Origin: Amphiura filiformis
Lineage: Eukaryota > Echinodermata > Ophiuroidea > Amphilepidida > Amphiuridae
Length of the DNA stretch: 64,000 nucleotides
Direction: 5' to 3'
Assembly: GCF_039555335.1 (NCBI RefSeq)
Contig: NC_092631.1
Location: forward strand, 17,231,805 to 17,295,804
Numbering within the stretch: the stretch's first letter is position 1; every line of letters begins with the position of its first letter. Below, piece by piece: positions 59,100 through 64,000 of the stretch. The translations under genes were made by a program, and so were the position numbers. Under the pieces are notes generated by a model. The model worked only from the letters and a program-made list of their open reading frames with translations. It was not told the DNA's origin and did no database searches.

Positions 59100-60569
59100 T
59101 ATATGTAAAACACTATGTGTGGGTGTTATAAGCATATAAATTGTCTGTTGTTTTTAATCCAGATGCGCAGTTTTTTAATGGATGGGATCAATGTTTTTGT
59201 GCCCAGTTTCAAGCATAGTAAACATTAATGACACTACACTCAAATAATTTTTCTTTCATAAGCGTTCCATTATTACACAAATATTGAAAGAAATAATTAA
59301 TTACTTCGCAGTGTGAGATAATACGTGAAACAATGATTCCGGTAACAAACTGAAAACAAATCGGTTTCTTGAAGCTATACACATAATGACTCAGAAACCG
59401 AGACTAAAACCGTGACTAAGGACTAGAAATAGATCCTATTTGGGACAACCTGCTGATGCTCAAGGGGGAGGGCACTACATCGTAATATCTTATGACGTCA
59501 TACTGTTAAACATATGACGTCGATATGTAAATGACTATCCGATTCTAGACAAGACATCGTCATTACATAGTCCAACCACACTTTCGAATTTGTCCAGGGT
59601 CAGGGATGGACAGTTGATTTCCCGGAGCGTATAACAGCTTTTTCAAAAAATTAGTCCCATCTCTATTTCCCTCTCCTGTCCCACTCTCACTAGCTACTGA
59701 AGTTAATTATTGCTTGCAGTAAGTTGAGTACGTTGAGTAACGATTAACTTATGAACATTTATATCCAAGTTTGATTTGTATCTGTTTGTATCTTTCAATC
59801 ATTCTTTCTGACTTTGTCGCTTCATTTTTCTTGTTCAATGTTCTTTTTGTCTTTTTGTTTGTTTCTTCAAGTTTTATATCTGAACTCTATGTTGTTGTTG
59901 TTGTTGTTTTTATATCCTTACTTGATTCGTGTTTTTGTTATTATCATTAATTATATTTGATATTCAAAATTCGACGGAATGTTTCTGGAAAATACTGCGC
60001 GAACCACCAATTTATACGCGGCTTCAAAATGATGAAATTGCACAATTTAAATATCTCCTCGATTTCGCTTCAACTCACTCTAACATGATTACCTGGTAAA
60101 AATATACAGTATGAACACATCTTTGTGGCGCAATAAATACAATAGCACTGGTTAATTCAGTGTTAATGACCACATCAACTGTTCAAAGCTATACCCATCC
60201 GGCTCAATCCCCGATGGATATTTAACATGAAATGCGACAGTTTCCAATCCGTTTAAACTAACAGGATGTCTTTCGGCAAACAAAAATTGCCATGTAATTA
60301 TTTTGTTCCCTCTGGACGCAATATGTCCGGGTGTATTCAACTCATTTAGTACTGTAAAATGATTTGTATAGCAAGTAGCTTGAAGAAAACATGTCAATTT
60401 TGCAAGTTGGTGATTATACAGTGTTTAAGGAACAATAATATAAACCTTTAATGTTAAGTTTGCCTTGAACGTTATTAAAAACAAGGCAAGGGTCAGTAAA
60501 CTCTCACATAACAAGCTAAGAAACTCCTGAGTTTGTAAAGAAAAGCACAGACACGGTTGCTTTTGGTAT

Positions 60570-61484
60570 AATGGAAATATGTGCTTATTTAAGCATCAAG
60601 CGTCAAGTTCGCGTAAAAATTGGCAACCAAATTATTTTGGTTAATTCGGGTATGCTGAATTCAATATTTTGTCTACCAAGCTATATTGGAATCCCGAGAC
60701 CCTAAAAATGACCACAGTCCCTTGCATGTTCATATAAAAGGCAACAATCAAAAATGCTCAAAATTTAATTTAAAAAAAAACAAAGAACATGTCAAATTAT
60801 TTGTCTTTGTCTAAGGATCACAAAAATGTAACATATTTGCGTGTAGGACATAATTATAGTTACCAAGTTATGAGGTTCAGCAGGTCCAAGGTCAATACGG
60901 GGCTGAAAAATTAAGGTTGCTCCGATTTTCGTAAAAATGGATGCAAACTTTCTCAAGGTCAAGGGATTCGGGAAAAGAATAGTTTTACTATCTGCGATGT
61001 CAAGTTCAGAAGATAGATGAAAAATAAATACAAATTCCACTGAATCATATGGAATCCTACATATTTGTGACTCTTTGCTGTATAACATGCTAGATATCGC
61101 AGATAGTGCAAACTATTCTTTTTCTGAAACCTCTTATCTAAGCGAACAATTTGCGACAGTTTCTACGAAAATTGAGCAACTTTGTCTTTTGACCCATACA
61201 CAATAAGCAAACCGACCTATGATCTTCTGTGCCCCATAACGTCTTAACGATTCTTTTTTTCTGGGATTAATGGGGCCAGACGCGTTAAGTGTTATTGGAA
61301 TCAAATTGATTTTGCCCGTATGTGATCCTATGGGGTAATTTGGGGAATTTTGTGGGTCACCGTCTCAACATATTACTTAGCAGGCAGCAGATTCGAGTTC
61401 AGCATACCCAAATCAACAAAAATAACCTGGTTCCCAACTTTTTGCCAACTTGCCGCTAGGAACGCGAGTTTCCAAAATAGAACC
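60570..61484. mobile_element. Long-inverted-repeat element H, complete copy in U4
   Basis: The left part (AATGGAAATATG, then CAAGTTCGCGTAAAAATTGG, then GGGTATGCTGAATTC) is matched in inverse orientation by 61,390-61,475 (GAGTTCAGCATACCCAAATC, then AACTTGCCGCTAGG). A second inner inverted pair surrounds ACTATCTGCGAT (60,987 and about 61,095). The empty site is U1 15,041-15,060. No coding. Partial copies lie in U2 and U3. Confidence 0.72.
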
Positions 61485-61589
61485 TATTGTAATTCGCGTA
61501 CTAATAGTTTAAAATCAGTGCTATATTTGTTGGCGTCGAATATCATTGCTTTTAGTGGTGCCTTGATTTAATCAAGTTAGACGCTCCCA

Positions 61590-62095
61590 ATAAATGATAT
61601 TCTTTTATTATTATCTTTATTTATTTTTAGAAATGAGGTTACCGTTGTTGGAATTACAACCCAGGGTAAATATTTCTGTGGCTAACGAAGCAATCTGAAT
61701 GATTAACAAACACAATCATGTGTTCCATTATTACAACAATACTATATCATGGGGAAACAGTCACAATAATACACTAATACATGATGCACGCGCTAACAAC
61801 GCAGTTACTATGAAATATAATGAAAGACAGAGATAAAAAGACTTTATCGCGTTTGACGTCATCAAACTCGCGCAGGGTTTGTTTACAAGTGTCGAGATGA
61901 TAACTTGCTGAACGCGGCGGTATAACCGGACACCTTCAACCATACAAACCCTCTAAAAAGTTAGGTCTTTATAGTAGGAAACTTTCTTTCCCGAAGGCTT
62001 CTGATTTCTGCAAAATAAATGGTATTGATTATTAAAATGCACAGGGAAAGGAAATAATTTAAAAAAATATTTGTATTACGGTAATACAGATTAAT
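61590..62095. other. Non-coding stretch between element H and the AAG segment
   Basis: No gene is seen. A short CG-containing patch at 61,850-61,930 contains TTTGACGTCATCAAAC, a 14-bp palindromic core with a CRE-like TGACGTCA word. Regulatory meaning is unproven. Confidence 0.4.
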
Positions 62096-62744
62096 CCGCA
62101 TTTTATGAAGCAAATCTATCAATCCACCACCACAGTCACATCTGCATCATATGTCTTGCCTTTAAGTCATTTCTGCGGTCAATACCACTCTTGAGAGATT
62201 CTAACACATGAAAATGTTCCAGGATCGATGTTTATGTCACTGCCCTTGGCAAATTGAATACTTTTGGGAAAAGAGACGATCAATTGACATTATTAACTGC
62301 TGAGAACTTCAACTTGTACATTTTGGTTAATATAAAAACGTAAGTTGTGAATATGGCAAAATGTGAACATGATGACAATGGTAATATAATGAAAAAGAAG
62401 AAGAAGAAGTAGAATAAGACGTGAGATAAAGAAACAAGATCAGAAAATGAACAAAGTAATAGTGTAACTGGTGTGAATGGTATAGTTAAGTTTGCTTGAT
62501 TGCTAGGTTGAGTGGTCGCGTTTGATTACATTGTCCAGAATGTGCACTCTGTGTCCAATACATAAATCTATTGGTCGAGCCATGAGTTTGATTTTTTAAA
62601 TTATGGAAGCATAACATGTATAGGCAGATAAACCAGAGAAAAAAAACTCCCGATATACCTGCCTGTAATTTCATGTTAAATTGGGCCAGTGTGCGATGCG
62701 TGGTTCTTCTTTCCCCTGTATAGTGATATGTTAAGATTAAGGGG

Positions 62745-63650
62745 TCGAGCTGTATTGTCTCAAATATCTCCGAAATGGGAGAAAACTGCCATGTTTGCTG
62801 TGAAATTTTGCCTAGCAATATCTATCTCAGGTGCAAAATTTATGGTGCACATTTAAGATTGATGTCTTTAGATTAATATTTTAGCAATCTTAATATTATT
62901 AGTTGATAGGAAATTCTTCAAATATGCCTGTACATATAACGATGCATAACAGCCCACGCAGTTTTTTTATAGGTGAACTCTTTTCGAGCAGTCCGTGTTG
63001 GACGATGACCCTATCTTTTTGCTGAGGTATTTACAGGACCTTGAAATAAGAATTATGATAGATATTTGCGACTTCGGAATGCAACGAAGGCATGTTCGAA
63101 GCTCGTCAATACACAAAATACTACCTGATTTTACACTCTCGTCGACCACTGTCTGGCGCATGTTATTTTGTTACTTTAAATTCAACAAAATTCCAATTTT
63201 TTAGGCAAAAAGACTTCTAGAGATACCATCCTGCATGTCCATGTTCGATTTATGGTAATACAATTAACCAATTTTTAAATATCAATTTGTTTAGATTCAC
63301 GGAAGCCATATTTTATGCATTTTCGACAGTAACGAGTTAACGCCAATTTTGGTACAAATTTGTCAGTTTTGCCAAAGTTATTTATCCGGTAAACTAACGA
63401 ATGCCAAGGTTCATAGGCGAGCTAATAGCGCTATGTTATTTAATTACTTTTACTTACGATTTTTATCAAGGTTGGTACGCGTGTCTGTCATCGACTTGAC
63501 AACAGGCATACCCGGTACAAACATTTTGTAAATCGTGGAAAGTCGTATTTATGCAAAATGATCAAAAAATGATACTTTTAGGTGTTATTCTGTTAGTTTC
63601 TGTTTGGCAAATCATAAATGCGTACGTGTTTTGGTCAAAATGGCACGAAC
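62745..63650. other. U4-specific insertion of about 0.9 kb, unclassified
   Basis: The match to U1 stops after GATTAAG (62,740) and resumes at about 63,665 with TGTTCGTCATACATACGATC. The interior has no recognised protein, no obvious inverted ends and several short frames (62,995-63,204, 63,349-63,531). It may be a 5'-truncated or decayed element. Confidence 0.45.
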
Positions 63651-64000
63651 ATAATTCAGCAAGTTTATTGTTCGTCATACATACGATCAATGATGGACAT
63701 GTTATGATATTCCCCGAAGCGCATTGCAGCATTCACTGAAATTTAACCTCACTTGATTCTTGGATATGGTGATGATGGACATCTTATTTTCCCGGAACGC
63801 ATTAAACTTGTCCCCTTAAGGAAAATAAATTGTCCTACCTTACTTACCACTTTTACCATTCTGATATTATATCTATAGTAGTATTGTATTATTGCTTTTA
63901 GTAAAAGAACCCAGGAACGCTTTTATTCTCTTTTACTTTTTTGTTTTGAACTAGTTTTGTGTATACTGTTTGCATCTTTCAATCACTCTGTCTGACCTTG

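Larger units (their letters stand above)
44441..59413 (+). repeat. Tandem unit U3
   Basis: Carries the ordered markers (44,981; 49,685; 53,609; 54,550; 55,879; 57,425) and is the most insertion-laden copy: an 844-bp insert, two MITE I copies, a foldback element, a Penelope-like fragment, element E, a LINE fragment, the 381-bp element O, the SINE, MITE G and MITE M. Stripped of these, the core remains collinear with U1. Confidence 0.9.
59414..64000 (+). repeat. Tandem unit U4 (partial, runs off the window)
   Basis: Resumes the order from the phase marker: 59,971 (CGACGGAATGTTTCTGG), 62,608 (CATAACATGTATAGGCAG), 63,675-63,790 (the CATACATACGATCAATGATGG block matching 17,050 and 26,635). It lacks MITE I and the 844-bp insert, carries element H complete, and has its own insertion around 62.75-63.65 kb. 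Confidence 0.88.

Noticed and set aside
61848-61875. TGACGTCA as a CRE regulatory site
   Set aside because: A single 8-bp word, with no gene nearby and no conservation in the other units.

Overview
This window looks like nuclear DNA of a marine invertebrate, probably a deuterostome such as an echinoderm or hemichordate. The evidence is indirect: AT-rich non-coding sequence, frequent TAGGCCTA-type words, GIY-YIG Penelope-like and RTE-like retroelements, a tRNA-derived SINE and many short inverted-repeat elements. The species call is an inference. I see no host protein-coding gene, rRNA gene, functional tRNA gene or CRISPR array. All recognisable coding sequence belongs to retroelements.

The dominant structure is a tandem array of a large non-coding unit with a core of about 10 kb once later insertions are removed. 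Using the marker GACTAAGGACTAGAAATAG as an arbitrary phase, the copies are U0 (left, diverged, about 1.7-8.9 kb), U1 (8,946-24,751), U2 (24,752-44,440), U3 (44,441-59,413) and U4 (59,414 to the right edge). Within a unit, older and weaker internal repeats recur: a CCAATCC / CTCTGGACG / GGTGTATTCA block, a GATGGCTGCACTCA block and a TGGAATTTC.GAAGATGCAGTTC block each appear two or three times. This suggests a smaller ancestral module that was duplicated before the large unit.

The copies differ mainly by transposon insertions, so each copy serves as an empty-site control for the others. U0 holds a nearly complete RTE-like LINE (4,851-8,384) and a LINE 3' tail ending in (TAA)n (4,566-4,760). U1 holds several inverted-repeat elements (11.5-12.9 kb, 15.2-15.6 kb, 19.8-20.5 kb). 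U2 carries a block of about 10 kb (29.36-39.43 kb) that is absent from the other units and packed with inverted-repeat elements. U3 holds a broken Penelope-like element (50.9-53.2 kb), a complex foldback element (50.0-50.7 kb), an 844-bp unclassified insert, a 511-bp LINE fragment with a 12-bp target duplication, and a clean 381-bp terminal-inverted-repeat element with a 9-bp target duplication. U4 holds a complete copy of a long-inverted-repeat element.

The less familiar signals are three. Several foldback elements share CGTCG termini and carry inward repeats of their own terminal motif. Shared insertions and sequence similarity support different groupings of the units on either side of about 16.95 / 26.55 kb, which points to unequal exchange or gene conversion. 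The Penelope-like fragment is cut on both sides inside its coding region.
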